Of a stretch of 64,000 bases of DNA, positions 8,039 to 17,800 are shown in pieces. The translations under genes were made by a program, and so were the position numbers. Every line of letters starts with the position of its first letter. Position 1 is the first letter of the stretch. The stretch lies in assembly GCF_033101155.1 (NCBI RefSeq), contig NZ_JAWMPX010000012.1:82658-146657 (forward strand), given 5' to 3'. Source of the stretch: Tropicimonas sp033101155. GTDB lineage: Bacteria; Pseudomonadota; Alphaproteobacteria; Rhodobacterales; Rhodobacteraceae. The notes beneath the pieces were generated by a model that saw only the letters and a program-made list of their open reading frames with translations, was not told the DNA's origin and did not search any database.

Positions 8039-8566
8039 ATGTTCGACACGATGACACTTACCAAGACCGTCGGCGCCGTTTGTGGTTCGCTGCTGGTCCT
8101 TCTTCTTGCCGGCTGGGCCGCCGGCGGACTCTATAACACCAGCGGCGGTGGCCATGGTGATGAGCATGCGCAGGCCTATGTGATTGATACCGGGGACGGT
8201 GACGCCGCAGCAGAGGAAGAGGCCGAACCGGTCGATCTCGCCACGCTGCTGGCCAGTGCTGATATCGGCAAGGGCGAGAAGCTCTGGAAGAAATGCCAAG
8301 CCTGCCACAAGCTGGAAGACGGTGCCAACGCCACCGGCCCGTCGCTCTACCAGATCGTGAATCGTCCGGTGGAAGCCGTGGACAGTTTCTCGGGCTATTC
8401 CGGAGCGCTGGCCGAGGTGGTCGATACCTGGACGCCGGAAAACCTCGACGGCTACCTGGCTGACCCGAAAGGCTTTGCCCCGGGCAACAAGATGTCCTTC
8501 GCCGGCTTCAAGAAGCCCGAAGATCGCGCCAACATCATTGCCTTCCTGGAGACTCCGGAAGGCTGA
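8039..8566 (+). CDS. cycY: Membrane-anchored cytochrome c (cytochrome cy / c552 type)
   Basis: A 175-residue monohaem cytochrome c held by an uncleaved N-terminal anchor (about residues 9-29). A flexible acidic and Ala-rich linker of about 45 residues follows, then the haem domain. Haem binding is CQACH at 86-90 and the axial Met is in GNKMSFAG near residue 152. In Rhodobacter this protein carries electrons from the bc1 complex to terminal oxidases, so it should serve the cbb3 oxidase encoded further along. The start MFDTMTLTK matches the conserved family N-terminus; an upstream ATG at 8000 is less likely. Confidence 0.92.
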   Translation: MFDTMTLTKTVGAVCGSLLVLLLAGWAAGGLYNTSGGGHGDEHAQAYVIDTGDGDAAAEEEAEPVDLATLLASADIGKGEKLWKKCQACHKLEDGANATGPSLYQIVNRPVEAVDSFSGYSGALAEVVDTWTPENLDGYLADPKGFAPGNKMSFAGFKKPEDRANIIAFLETPEG

Positions 8567-8592
8567 TCAGGCGCAATGGCGGCACGAATTCG

Positions 8593-8626
8593 ACCCTCCG
8601 GAGCGATGGCTCCGGGGGGTCTTTTC
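8593..8626 (+). terminator. Intrinsic terminator after cytochrome cy
   Basis: CTCCGGAGC, loop GATG, GCTCCGGGG, followed by GGTCTTTTCTT. The stem of about nine base pairs and the T-run 30 bp after the stop codon fit a rho-independent terminator. Confidence 0.85.
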
Positions 8627-8655
8627 TTGGGTTGGCCTATCCGGCGTACTCGACA

Positions 8656-8685
8656 TTGACCGCGCACCGCGGGCACCTGTAGCTT
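8656..8685 (+). promoter_or_regulatory. Putative promoter of the Tse2/Tsi2-like locus
   Basis: TTGACC (8656-8661) and TAGCTT (8680-8685) are separated by 18 bp, 25 bp before the GTG of the toxin-like gene and just downstream of the preceding terminator. This suggests the pair is an independent transcription unit. Confidence 0.45.
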
Positions 8686-8710
8686 GGCGAAATGCTAGCG
8701 GGGTAGCCAT

Positions 8711-9181
8711 GTGACTCGGACGAGTACAAATCTTTATCGGGCAATCATCGACGGAAGTTCGAATTCCGATCCGGATTCCCGGGAGGAGCCAGCTGTCGAT
8801 GGCGTTCTTTACCCGCGCCTCGAGGCGGAGACGCATCTGGACAGGAACGGCCGGGAATGGACCCGTCGGGCCGACATGACCGTCTTTGCCATGGGCGAGG
8901 AAACCATCGTCGATTGCGATGGCGGCACGGTGCTGTTCGATCAGACGGGCTGGTATGGTTTTATCGGCTGGCGCTATTTCGATCTGCCGGAGGGAACGGT
9001 CATTCCCGATTCCCTGGTCGTCGAACGCAGTCGCCGAGTCCAGGTGAGCCGTGACGGCCGGCGGCAGGGACGGCGCTATGTTATCGTTCCGCGCGGTCGG
9101 ATGAGCCTGCCGGCCTACCGGGCCGCGCTGGATAATCTCGCGCGCAACGCGGTTGTGCGGAAGACCGAGCTGGCACGCTAG
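8711..9181 (+). CDS. Tse2-like toxin (ADP-ribosyltransferase-fold effector)
   Basis: A 156-residue protein that aligns, from memory, with the Pseudomonas aeruginosa type VI effector Tse2. Shared blocks are NLYRAI near the start (Tse2 TLYRAV), GGTVLFDQTG (Tse2 GGTSVFDRAG), a GTVIPDSLVV element, YVIVPRGRMS, and LDNLARNAVVRK near the end (Tse2 LDNFVRNAIRRQ). Length is almost the same as Tse2. It has no signal peptide. It starts at GTG with only a weak ribosome binding site, whereas the next gene has a strong one, as expected for a toxin/immunity pair. No T6SS gene is in the window, so it may act as a stand-alone toxin-antitoxin system. The assignment is by recalled sequence, not a search. Confidence 0.82.
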   Translation: MTRTSTNLYRAIIDGSSNSDPDSREEPAVDGVLYPRLEAETHLDRNGREWTRRADMTVFAMGEETIVDCDGGTVLFDQTGWYGFIGWRYFDLPEGTVIPDSLVVERSRRVQVSRDGRRQGRRYVIVPRGRMSLPAYRAALDNLARNAVVRKTELAR

Positions 9182-9198
9182 GCGCCGGGAGGAAAGAT

Positions 9199-9423
9199 AT
9201 GCCCGAGATTGGCGGTTGGACGCTGGTAATGGCGGTGCAGGCCATCGAGACGGAGATCCGGCGGCTGCGGCGTCTGACGGACGAGAATGTCGTGCCCGGC
9301 GATGAGCTGTTGCTGGTCGATTACGAGACGGCGGCGGAGGAACTCGAAGCGGCCTATGAGGAGGCGGTGCGCGTTCAGCCGAACCTTCCGCCATATGCGC
9401 AACTCGTGAACCGACGGGAATAG
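9199..9423 (+). CDS. Tsi2-like immunity protein / antitoxin
   Basis: A 74-residue acidic helical protein, 17 bp after the Tse2-like gene, with GGAGGA before its ATG. It resembles Tsi2 of P. aeruginosa (77 residues) along its whole length: WTLVMAVQAIE corresponds to QTLMVAIQCVA, DYETAAEELEAAYEEAV to YDLAADDLKNAYEQAL, and LPPYAQLV to LPPYDRLI. Tsi2 is a helical dimer that neutralises Tse2 by direct binding. The joint match of both genes, in the same order, makes the pairing convincing. The acidic middle region probably contacts the basic toxin C-terminus. Confidence 0.83.
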   Translation: MPEIGGWTLVMAVQAIETEIRRLRRLTDENVVPGDELLLVDYETAAEELEAAYEEAVRVQPNLPPYAQLVNRRE

Positions 9424-9595
9424 GCGACCGGCGAGCCGGAGCGTCCACGGCATCGCGCGCGCCTCCCGTTCCCGGCCTCCGCGGCGCGACCGGTAACCGT
9501 CGTTCACGCAAGTTCACACAATCTCGCCTTGTTCCCCGCGAGCCGTCTCTCTAGCCTTGGCGCGACAACTGCCACCTTGCCGGAAGGATGCCTCG

Positions 9596-11476
9596 ATGAC
9601 GACATTGCCCCTGCACGCCTCAGGATGGACCCGCGCGCGCCTCGCGCTCTCGGCCGGTTTCCTGCTCGCGGCAAGTGCGCTGGCGCAGGCCGCCCCCGAG
9701 GGCTGGATCTCGTCTCATGGTATCTCGACTTTTCCGGGCGAGCTGAAATATCCCGCCGATTTCGCCCATCTGGACTATGTGAACCCAGACGCGCCCAAGG
9801 GCGGCGAGATGTCGGTCTGGGCCTTTGGCGGCTACGACTCGATGAATCCCTATTCGATCAAGGGCCGTTCGGAGCGGCTCGCCAGCGCGCCATATGAGAG
9901 CCTGCTGGAGAGCGTGGCCGACGTGATTGGAGACGAGTACGGGCTGCTGGCCGAGACCATAGAATATCCGGAAGATCGCAGCGAGGTGATCTTCACCCTG
10001 CGCGAAGAGGTCCGCTTTTCGGACGGCTCGCCGCTCACAGCCGAAGATGTGCTCTTTTCCTATGAACTCTTCCGCGAGAAGGGCCTGCCGAGCTTCCGCG
10101 CCGTGCTCCAAACACAGGTAGAGCGCGCGGAAGTGCTGGACGAGCGCCGCATCCATTTCACCTTCCCCGAGGACCAACCAAAGCGCGACCTGATCCAGAC
10201 CGTCGGCGGGCTGCCAATCTTTTCCAAGGCGCATTACGAGGCCAACGGGCTGGATCTCGAAGAGAATTCCATGACGCCTTTCCTCGGCTCCGGACCCTAT
10301 GTCCCGGACCAGCTCGATGTCGGCAAGCGCTCGGTCTACAAGCGCAACCCGGACTATTGGGGCAAGGACCTGCCGCAGAATGTCGGGCGGCACAATTTCG
10401 ACAGCCTCCGGCTGGAGTATTTCGGCGACTATGTGGCCGCTTTCGAGGGGTTCAAGGCGGGTGCCTACCATTTCCGCAACGAGGCCAGCTCGAAGACCTG
10501 GGCCACGGGGTACGATTTCCCGTCGCTGACGAACGGCCATGTGATCAAGGCCGAGCTGCATGACGGGACGATCGCGACCGGCCAGAGCTTCGTGATGAAC
10601 CTGCGTCGGCCGCAATTCCAGGACCCGAAGGTGCGCGAGGCCATCGGGCTGCTCTTCAACTTCGAATGGTCGAACGACCAGCTCTTCTACGGGCTCTACG
10701 AGCGGGTGAACTCCTTCTGGGAGAACTCGGACCTCGCGGCGACGGGCCTGCCTTCGGAGGCGGAACTGGCGCTGTTGGAGCCGTTGGCGGACAAGCTGCC
10801 GGAGGGCGTTCTGGATGCCGAACCGCCGGTCGGGGCGGTGTCCGGCGAGCGGCAGCTCGACCGGGGGAACCTGCGCAAGGCGCTGAAACTGCTGGACGAG
10901 GCCGGCTGGGAAATCGGCAAGGACGGGATGCGGATCAAGGACGGCAAGACCTTGAAAGTCGAGTTTCTCAATGACAGCCAGACCTTCGACCGGGTGATCA
11001 ACCCTTATGTCGAGAACCTGCGTCGCGCCGGGATCGATGCCAGTCACAACCGGGTCGATCAGGCCGAGGCGACCAATCGCGAACGCTCGTACGATTTCGA
11101 CATCATGACCGACCAGTTCCCGATGGGATACATCCCCGGCGCCGGGCTGAAGCAGTATTTCGGCTCCGAGACGGCAGACAGTTCTGTCTTCAACTCAATG
11201 GGGTTGAAGTCGGAGGCCGTGGACAGCCTCGTCGAGACGATCATTGCTGCCGAGACACAGGAAGAGCTGGAGACCGGTGTGAAGGCGCTGGACCGGGTGC
11301 TGCGCGCCGAACGGTTCTGGATCCCGCAATGGTACAAGGACAAGCATACGGTCGCCTATTTCGACATGTTTGAGCACCCCGATCCGCTGCCGCCCTTCGC
11401 GCTCGGCAATCTGGACTTCTGGTGGTACAACGCCGAAAAGGCGGAAAAGCTGAAAGCAGCCGGCGTGCTGCGATAA
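9596..11476 (+). CDS. yejA: Peptide ABC transporter substrate-binding protein (YejA type)
   Basis: A 626-residue periplasmic binding protein of the SBP_bac_5 family. An N-terminal signal peptide runs through ALAQAAPEG. Family blocks include DAPKGGEMSVWAFGGYDSMNPYS and RYSDGSPLTAEDVLFSYE-like text (here RFSDGSPLTAEDVLFSYEL). The FDxxNPYxxKG pattern marks the YejA subgroup, which imports microcin C-like and antimicrobial peptides in enterobacteria. The ATG at 9596 has GGAAGGA upstream; an earlier ATG at 9557 would spoil the signal peptide. It is the first gene of a four-gene importer operon. Confidence 0.9.
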   Translation: MTTLPLHASGWTRARLALSAGFLLAASALAQAAPEGWISSHGISTFPGELKYPADFAHLDYVNPDAPKGGEMSVWAFGGYDSMNPYSIKGRSERLASAPYESLLESVADVIGDEYGLLAETIEYPEDRSEVIFTLREEVRFSDGSPLTAEDVLFSYELFREKGLPSFRAVLQTQVERAEVLDERRIHFTFPEDQPKRDLIQTVGGLPIFSKAHYEANGLDLEENSMTPFLGSGPYVPDQLDVGKRSVYKRNPDYWGKDLPQNVGRHNFDSLRLEYFGDYVAAFEGFKAGAYHFRNEASSKTWATGYDFPSLTNGHVIKAELHDGTIATGQSFVMNLRRPQFQDPKVREAIGLLFNFEWSNDQLFYGLYERVNSFWENSDLAATGLPSEAELALLEPLADKLPEGVLDAEPPVGAVSGERQLDRGNLRKALKLLDEAGWEIGKDGMRIKDGKTLKVEFLNDSQTFDRVINPYVENLRRAGIDASHNRVDQAEATNRERSYDFDIMTDQFPMGYIPGAGLKQYFGSETADSSVFNSMGLKSEAVDSLVETIIAAETQEELETGVKALDRVLRAERFWIPQWYKDKHTVAYFDMFEHPDPLPPFALGNLDFWWYNAEKAEKLKAAGVLR

Positions 11477-11501
11477 CAAGAGGCGAGCAGAGAGCACCTA
11501 G

Positions 11502-12659
11502 ATGGGCGCCTATATTCTCCGGCGATTGCTGCTGATCATTCCGACGCTGTTCGGGATCATGCTGATCAATTTCGTGCTGACGCAATTCGTCCCCGGCGGA
11601 CCGATCGAACAGATCATCGCCCAGGTCGAAGGCGAAGGCGATGTTTTCGAAGGGATTGCCGGGGGCGCCGATGCGGGCGCCGGCGGCGCGGGCGAGGGCT
11701 CGGATGACGCCTATCTCGGCGCGCGAGGCTTGCCGCAGGACTTCCTCGACGAGCTTGAGATCGACATGGGCTTTGCCCGGATCACCTGCGCCGACGGGTT
11801 CGAAGGCACGCCCAATCTCGACGACCCGGCCAGCGAGAAGGAAGCCATCGGCATTGTCGAGCGCTTCACCATCCTGATGGGCAACTACATGCGCTTCGAT
11901 TTCGGCGAGAGCTATTTCCGCTCGATCTCGGTGGTGGATCTCGTCATCGAGAAGATGCCCGTTTCGATCACGCTCGGGCTCTGGTCGACGCTGATTGCCT
12001 ATATCATCTCGATCCCGCTGGGCATCCGAAAGGCCGTGAAAGACGGCTCCAGTTTCGACACCTGGACCTCTGGCTTCATCATCGTCGCCTATGCGATCCC
12101 GGGTTTCCTCTTCGCCATCCTGTTGCTGGTGCTCTTCGCGGGGGGCTCATACTGGCAGATCTTCCCGCTGCGCGGGCTGGTCTCGGACGGGTTCGACCAG
12201 ATGTCGACGCTTGAGAAGATCGGCGACTATTTCTGGCACATCACGCTGCCGGTGCTGGCCTCGACCATCTCCAGCTTCGCCACGCTGACGCTGCTGACCA
12301 AGAATTCCTTCCTCGACGAGATCAAGAAGCAATATGTGATCACCGCCAAGGCGAAGGGACTTTCCGAAAGCCGGGTGCTTTACGGCCATGTCTTCCGCAA
12401 CGCGATGCTGATCGTGATCGCCGGCTTCCCGGCCGCCTTCCTCAGTGTCTTCTTCGGCGCCTCGATCATCATCGAGACGATCTTCTCACTGGACGGGTTG
12501 GGCCGGCTCGGTTTCGAGGCCGCGGTGGCGCGCGATTACCCGGTGGTCTTCGGCACGCTCTATGTCTTCGGGCTGATCGGGTTGCTGGTCGGGATCCTCT
12601 CCGATCTGATGTATGTCCTCGTCGATCCGCGGATCGACTTCGAAAGCCGGCAGGTGTGA
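11502..12659 (+). CDS. yejB: Peptide ABC transporter permease (YejB type)
   Basis: A 385-residue inner membrane permease. It begins with the DppB-like helix YILRRLLLIIPTLFGIMLINF and ends with the permease core containing the EAA-type loop (ITAKAKGLSESRVLYGHVFRNA). A periplasmic insertion of about 80 residues after the first helix is rich in Gly, Ala and Asp. This insertion is characteristic of YejB rather than DppB. It lies 25 bp after yejA and is followed by yejE with one base between stop and start. Confidence 0.92.
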   Translation: MGAYILRRLLLIIPTLFGIMLINFVLTQFVPGGPIEQIIAQVEGEGDVFEGIAGGADAGAGGAGEGSDDAYLGARGLPQDFLDELEIDMGFARITCADGFEGTPNLDDPASEKEAIGIVERFTILMGNYMRFDFGESYFRSISVVDLVIEKMPVSITLGLWSTLIAYIISIPLGIRKAVKDGSSFDTWTSGFIIVAYAIPGFLFAILLLVLFAGGSYWQIFPLRGLVSDGFDQMSTLEKIGDYFWHITLPVLASTISSFATLTLLTKNSFLDEIKKQYVITAKAKGLSESRVLYGHVFRNAMLIVIAGFPAAFLSVFFGASIIIETIFSLDGLGRLGFEAAVARDYPVVFGTLYVFGLIGLLVGILSDLMYVLVDPRIDFESRQV

Positions 12660-12660
12660 C

Positions 12661-13823
12661 ATGAGCAATGATGCCATCTCCCGCGCCGAGGCCGCCGAGC
12701 CGAAGAAGGGGCTGTTCAGCCTCTCACCGCTCAACCAGCGTCGCTGGCGAAACTTCAAGCGCAACCGGCGGGCGTATTGGTCGCTGATCATCTTCATGAT
12801 CCTCTTCGTCAGTTCGCTTTTTGCCGAGTTCATCGCCAATGACAAACCGATCCTGGTGAACTACCGGGGCGAATTGCATTTCCCGATCCAGAAATTCTAC
12901 CCCGAGACAGCTTTTGGCGGAGATTTCCCGACCGAGGCCGTCTATCGCGATGTCGAGGTGCAATGCCTGATCGTCTCTGGCGGGATCATCGACTGTTTCG
13001 ACTATCCCGAGGACATCATCGTCCAGGTCGAGGCCGGGGCGACGGAGATCGAGGGCGAAGAGGTCGTCAAGGGCTGGATGCTCTGGCCGCCGGTCCCCTA
13101 CAGTTACAACACGCCGAACACGCTGGGCCAGCCCGCACCCTCGCCACCGGATGCCGATCACTGGCTGGGCACGGATGACGCAACGCGGGATGTGCTGGCG
13201 CGCGTGATATATGGCTTCCGGCTGTCGATCCTGTTTACATTGATCGTCACCGTCTCGGCCTCGGTCATCGGCATCGTCGCCGGCGCCGTGCAGGGCTTTT
13301 TCGGCGGCTGGATAGATCTTGTTTTCCAGCGGGTTATCGAGATCTGGACCTCGACGCCCCAGCTCTACATCATCATCATCATGTTCGCGATCCTGGGCCG
13401 AAGTTTCTGGCTGCTGGTCTTTCTGACGGTGCTCTTCGGCTGGCCGGCGCTTGTCGGCGTGGTTCGGGCGGAGTTCCTGCGTGCGCGCAACCTCGAATAT
13501 GTCCGCGCGGCCAAGGCTTTGGGCGTGTCCAACTGGACAATCATGTTCCGCCACATGCTGCCCAACGCGATGGTGGCGACGCTTACCATGCTGCCCTTCC
13601 TCGTCACGGCGACGATCGGCACGCTGGCCTCGCTCGACTTCCTCGGGTTCGGGCTGCCCTCTTCGGCGCCGTCGCTTGGTGAGCTGACGCTGCAGGCCAA
13701 GCAGAACCTCCAGGCGCCCTGGCTCGGCTTCACCGCCTTCTTTGTCTTTGCCATCATGCTTTCCCTGCTCGTCTTCATCTTCGAAGGCGTTCGGGATGCC
13801 TTCGATCCGAGGAAAACCTTCCA

Positions 13824-13827
<4 letters not shown>
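12661..13827 (+). CDS. yejE: Peptide ABC transporter permease (YejE type)
   Basis: A 388-residue second permease of the importer. After an N-terminal LSPLNQRRWRNFKRNRRAYWS segment and one helix comes a long periplasmic domain, then the permease core with the loop YVRAAKALGVSNWTIMFRHMLPNA. The ATG at 12661 directly follows the yejB stop. Its stop overlaps the yejF start (ATGA). The N-terminal signature and long periplasmic insertion are standard for YejE. Confidence 0.92.
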
Positions 13828-15443
<1,616 letters not shown>

Positions 15444-15469
15444 GCGTACTCTGGGGGAGCTTCGCGCTC

Positions 15470-15724
15470 TTGGTCGGAGTGTTGAGTCTTGGTGCGTTCC
15501 TGCTGTTCGGTTGGGACAAGTTCTGCGCCTCGCGCTCAATGCGCCGGGTGCCGGAGAAGGTGCTGCTTTGGGTGGCGGTCTGGGGCGGCTCGCCGGGCGC
15601 GATTCTCGGACAGCAGGTCTTCCGGCACAAGACGCGGAAGGAACCGTTCCGGAGTCGACTCGGGTGGATCATTGTAGGGCAGCTGGCGCTTGCCGGCGCA
15701 ATGGCGGTCTGGCACCTCTTCTGA
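15470..15724 (+). CDS. DUF1294 small membrane protein
   Basis: An 84-residue protein with two hydrophobic segments and the DUF1294 signature GWDKFCASRSMRRVPEKVLL, then GGSPGAILGQQVFRHKTRKEPF. Function is unknown. No ATG fits; a TTG at 15470 with GGGGGAG upstream is the most likely start, with GTG at 15479 as an alternative. It lies 26 bp after yejF, so it may be cotranscribed, though a link to peptide import is not implied by the family. Confidence 0.8.
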   Translation: MVGVLSLGAFLLFGWDKFCASRSMRRVPEKVLLWVAVWGGSPGAILGQQVFRHKTRKEPFRSRLGWIIVGQLALAGAMAVWHLF

Positions 15725-15755
15725 AAGCGAAACGGGGCAGGAATGGGAGCAACAG

Positions 15756-16142
15756 ATGAATGACGATACGGAACCGCATGGCGAATTGACGCTCCGAACG
15801 CTGGCCATGCCGGCGGATGTCAATGTGAGCGGGGATATCTTCGGCGGCTGGGTACTGGCGCAGATGGACATCGCTGCGGGCATGGCGGCCGGTATGCGCG
15901 CGCAGGGCCGCGTGGCGACGATCGCGGTCGACGCGATGAAGTTCATCCGTCCGGTGCGGGTGGGCGATGTGCTCTGCATCTACACCCATATCGCGCGGGT
16001 CGGGCGCAGCTCGATGGCCGTTTCAGTCGAAGCCTGGGCTATTCGTGACCGGATCGGGGCGCAGGAGAAGGTGACCGAGGCGGTGTTTACCTTCGTTGCC
16101 ATCGATGAGGCCGGACGGACGCGGCCCGTGCCGCAGATCTAG
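15756..16142 (+). CDS. Acyl-CoA thioesterase, hot-dog fold (YciA type)
   Basis: A 128-residue single hot-dog domain enzyme. The sequence NVSGDIFGGWVLAQMDIAAGM contains the family motif with the catalytic Asp, followed by VAVDAMKFIRPVRVGDVLCIYT-like text (here IAVDAMKFIRPVRVGD). It hydrolyses acyl-CoA to free acid and CoA in the cytoplasm; YciA prefers a broad range of chain lengths. The ATG at 15756 has GGGAG upstream. It follows the DUF1294 gene by 31 bp. The 239 bp to hemN contain only short GC-rich inverted repeats and no gene that I can support. Confidence 0.9.
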   Translation: MNDDTEPHGELTLRTLAMPADVNVSGDIFGGWVLAQMDIAAGMAAGMRAQGRVATIAVDAMKFIRPVRVGDVLCIYTHIARVGRSSMAVSVEAWAIRDRIGAQEKVTEAVFTFVAIDEAGRTRPVPQI

Positions 16143-16381
16143 CGGACCGGCGGAGCGGAACTGGTTGCTGGGGGTTTGCCGCCGAGCAAAGCTCGAGCGG
16201 CGGTGGCGCCGCTTCGCGGCGTAAAGAAATATCCGTTGAAGGAATCGCAACCGCCGCGCGCCGAAGGTGCGCGGCCACCACCGCTCGGCCTGGTGCGCAT
16301 CTTGATGCGCCACGGCCGGCGGGGAGCTGCCGGACCAACGCGCGCTGCGTCGCATCTCGACGCGATGAAACGGTTTCAGCT

Positions 16382-17737
16382 TCAGATCGCCGAGCTGTGG
16401 CCGGTTTTGGCCATCTCATAGGCATCGAATGCCTTGGCGATGATGCGTGTAAGAGGGCGGCCCTCGGGCGGGATTTCAAGCCCGGTCGCATCCACGGTGA
16501 CGAACTGGCCGAACTGTGCCTTTGCATCGGCGAAGAGCGCCGTAATCAGGTCGGGATCAGCGCCGTATTGCTCGATGATCTCGGCGCGCTCGATGCGGAA
16601 ATTGCACATCAAGGTCTCGATCATGCGGGCACGGATGAGATCCTGGCCGGCGAAAATATGGCCCCGACCAGTGGCAAAGCGTTTTTCGCGGATCGCCTTC
16701 GTGTAGTCGCCTGTGCCGGAGATGTTCTGCGCGAAGCCTTGGGGGAAGCGCGAAATGGCGGAGGCGCCGAGGCCGATCAAGGCAGGGGCCGGGTCGACAG
16801 TGTAGCCTTGGAAATTGCGGCGCAGGGAGCCATCGCGGGCGGCGACGGACATGGAATCTTCACTCCGCGCGAAATGGTCGATGCCGATCTCGTCATAACC
16901 GTCCCAGAGAAAGAGGCGACGGGCGGTGTCGAAGAGGTGGAGGCGCTCTTCCGGAGTGGGCAGCGCCTCAGAAGGGATCATGGTCTGGCGCCGCGCCATC
17001 CAGGGCACATGTGCGTAGCCGTAGAGCGCGACCCGGTCGGGCGAGAGCGAGAGGAGCTTCTGCACCGAATCGGTGATCTTGGCGCGGGACTGGTTCGGAA
17101 GCCCGTAGAGGATATCCGTGTTGAGCGAGGTGACGCCGCGGGCGCGGATTCCGTCAACGGCGGCCTGGGTTATCTCGAAGCTCTGTTCCCGGCCGATGAC
17201 TTTCTGGATCTCGGGGTCGAAATCCTGAACGCCAATCGAAGCACGGGACATACCGGCCTCGGCCAATGCGTCAAGCCTGGCATCGTCGATCTCGTTGGGA
17301 TCTATCTCGACGGAAAACTCGCCCGACTCGGCGAGAGGAATCGCCCGGAAGACCGTCTCGGCGAGATCCTTCATCATTTCAGGCGACAGAAGCGTGGGCG
17401 TACCGCCGCCCCAATGCAGGGCGGACAATTTGACGCCGGAGGGCAGGGCGGCCGCCAACAGGTCGATTTCCGCCTTCAGCGTCTCAAGATAGGTGGCGAC
17501 CGGTGAGAGGGTCGAGGTCCCCTGGGTCCGGCAGGCGCAAAACCAGCACAGCCTTCTACAAAAAGGGATATGAATATAAAGTGACACGTCCGAATCAGGT
17601 GGCAGGGCCGCCACCCAGTCGGCAAAATGATGCGATCCGACCGCGTTGTTGAAATGCGGCGCAGTTGGATAGCTGGTATAGCGAGGCACCCGGGCATCGA
17701 AGAGGCCGAGTTTCGCAAGTTGCGATACGGTTTCCAT
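16382..17737 (-). CDS. hemN: Oxygen-independent coproporphyrinogen III oxidase
   Basis: A 451-residue radical SAM enzyme that converts coproporphyrinogen III to protoporphyrinogen IX without oxygen. The cluster motif is C60-x3-C64-x2-C67 in IPFCRRLCWFCAC, preceded by RVPRYTSYPTAPHF, the usual N-terminal HemN block; GGGTPTLL binds SAM. The start METVSQLAK at 17737 gives the standard N-terminus. A perfect FNR box is centred 42 bp upstream, so the gene should be induced by FnrL when oxygen falls. That spacing places the likely transcription start at or next to the ATG, so the mRNA could be leaderless. Confidence 0.95.
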   Translation of the reverse strand: METVSQLAKLGLFDARVPRYTSYPTAPHFNNAVGSHHFADWVAALPPDSDVSLYIHIPFCRRLCWFCACRTQGTSTLSPVATYLETLKAEIDLLAAALPSGVKLSALHWGGGTPTLLSPEMMKDLAETVFRAIPLAESGEFSVEIDPNEIDDARLDALAEAGMSRASIGVQDFDPEIQKVIGREQSFEITQAAVDGIRARGVTSLNTDILYGLPNQSRAKITDSVQKLLSLSPDRVALYGYAHVPWMARRQTMIPSEALPTPEERLHLFDTARRLFLWDGYDEIGIDHFARSEDSMSVAARDGSLRRNFQGYTVDPAPALIGLGASAISRFPQGFAQNISGTGDYTKAIREKRFATGRGHIFAGQDLIRARMIETLMCNFRIERAEIIEQYGADPDLITALFADAKAQFGQFVTVDATGLEIPPEGRPLTRIIAKAFDAYEMAKTGHSSAI

Positions 17738-17772
17738 GAGCCTACATCTAGGGGCGGGGCGCCGGGAGGACA

Positions 17773-17786
17773 TTGATTGAAATCAA
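17773..17786. promoter_or_regulatory. Perfect FNR/FnrL box between hemN and fnrL
   Basis: TTGATTGAAATCAA matches the consensus TTGAT-N4-ATCAA exactly. For hemN, a class II centre at -41.5 predicts a start near 17738 with -10 TAGATG at 17750-17745 on the minus strand. For fnrL, the box lies 15 bp before the ATG, a position more fitting for repression. Confidence 0.92.
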
Positions 17787-17800
17787 GTGGGCGCGCGCGG

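Noticed and set aside
8711..9423. Type VI secretion locus.
   Set aside because: Only the effector/immunity-like pair is present; no tss, hcp or vgrG gene is in the window.
16143..16381. Short GC-rich inverted repeats between the thioesterase and hemN genes as a CRISPR or RNA gene.
   Set aside because: The repeats are few, irregular and unspaced, and no promoter or terminator accompanies them.
17777..17800. TTG start extending FnrL by eight residues.
   Set aside because: It lies inside the FNR box; homologues as recalled start near the chosen ATG.
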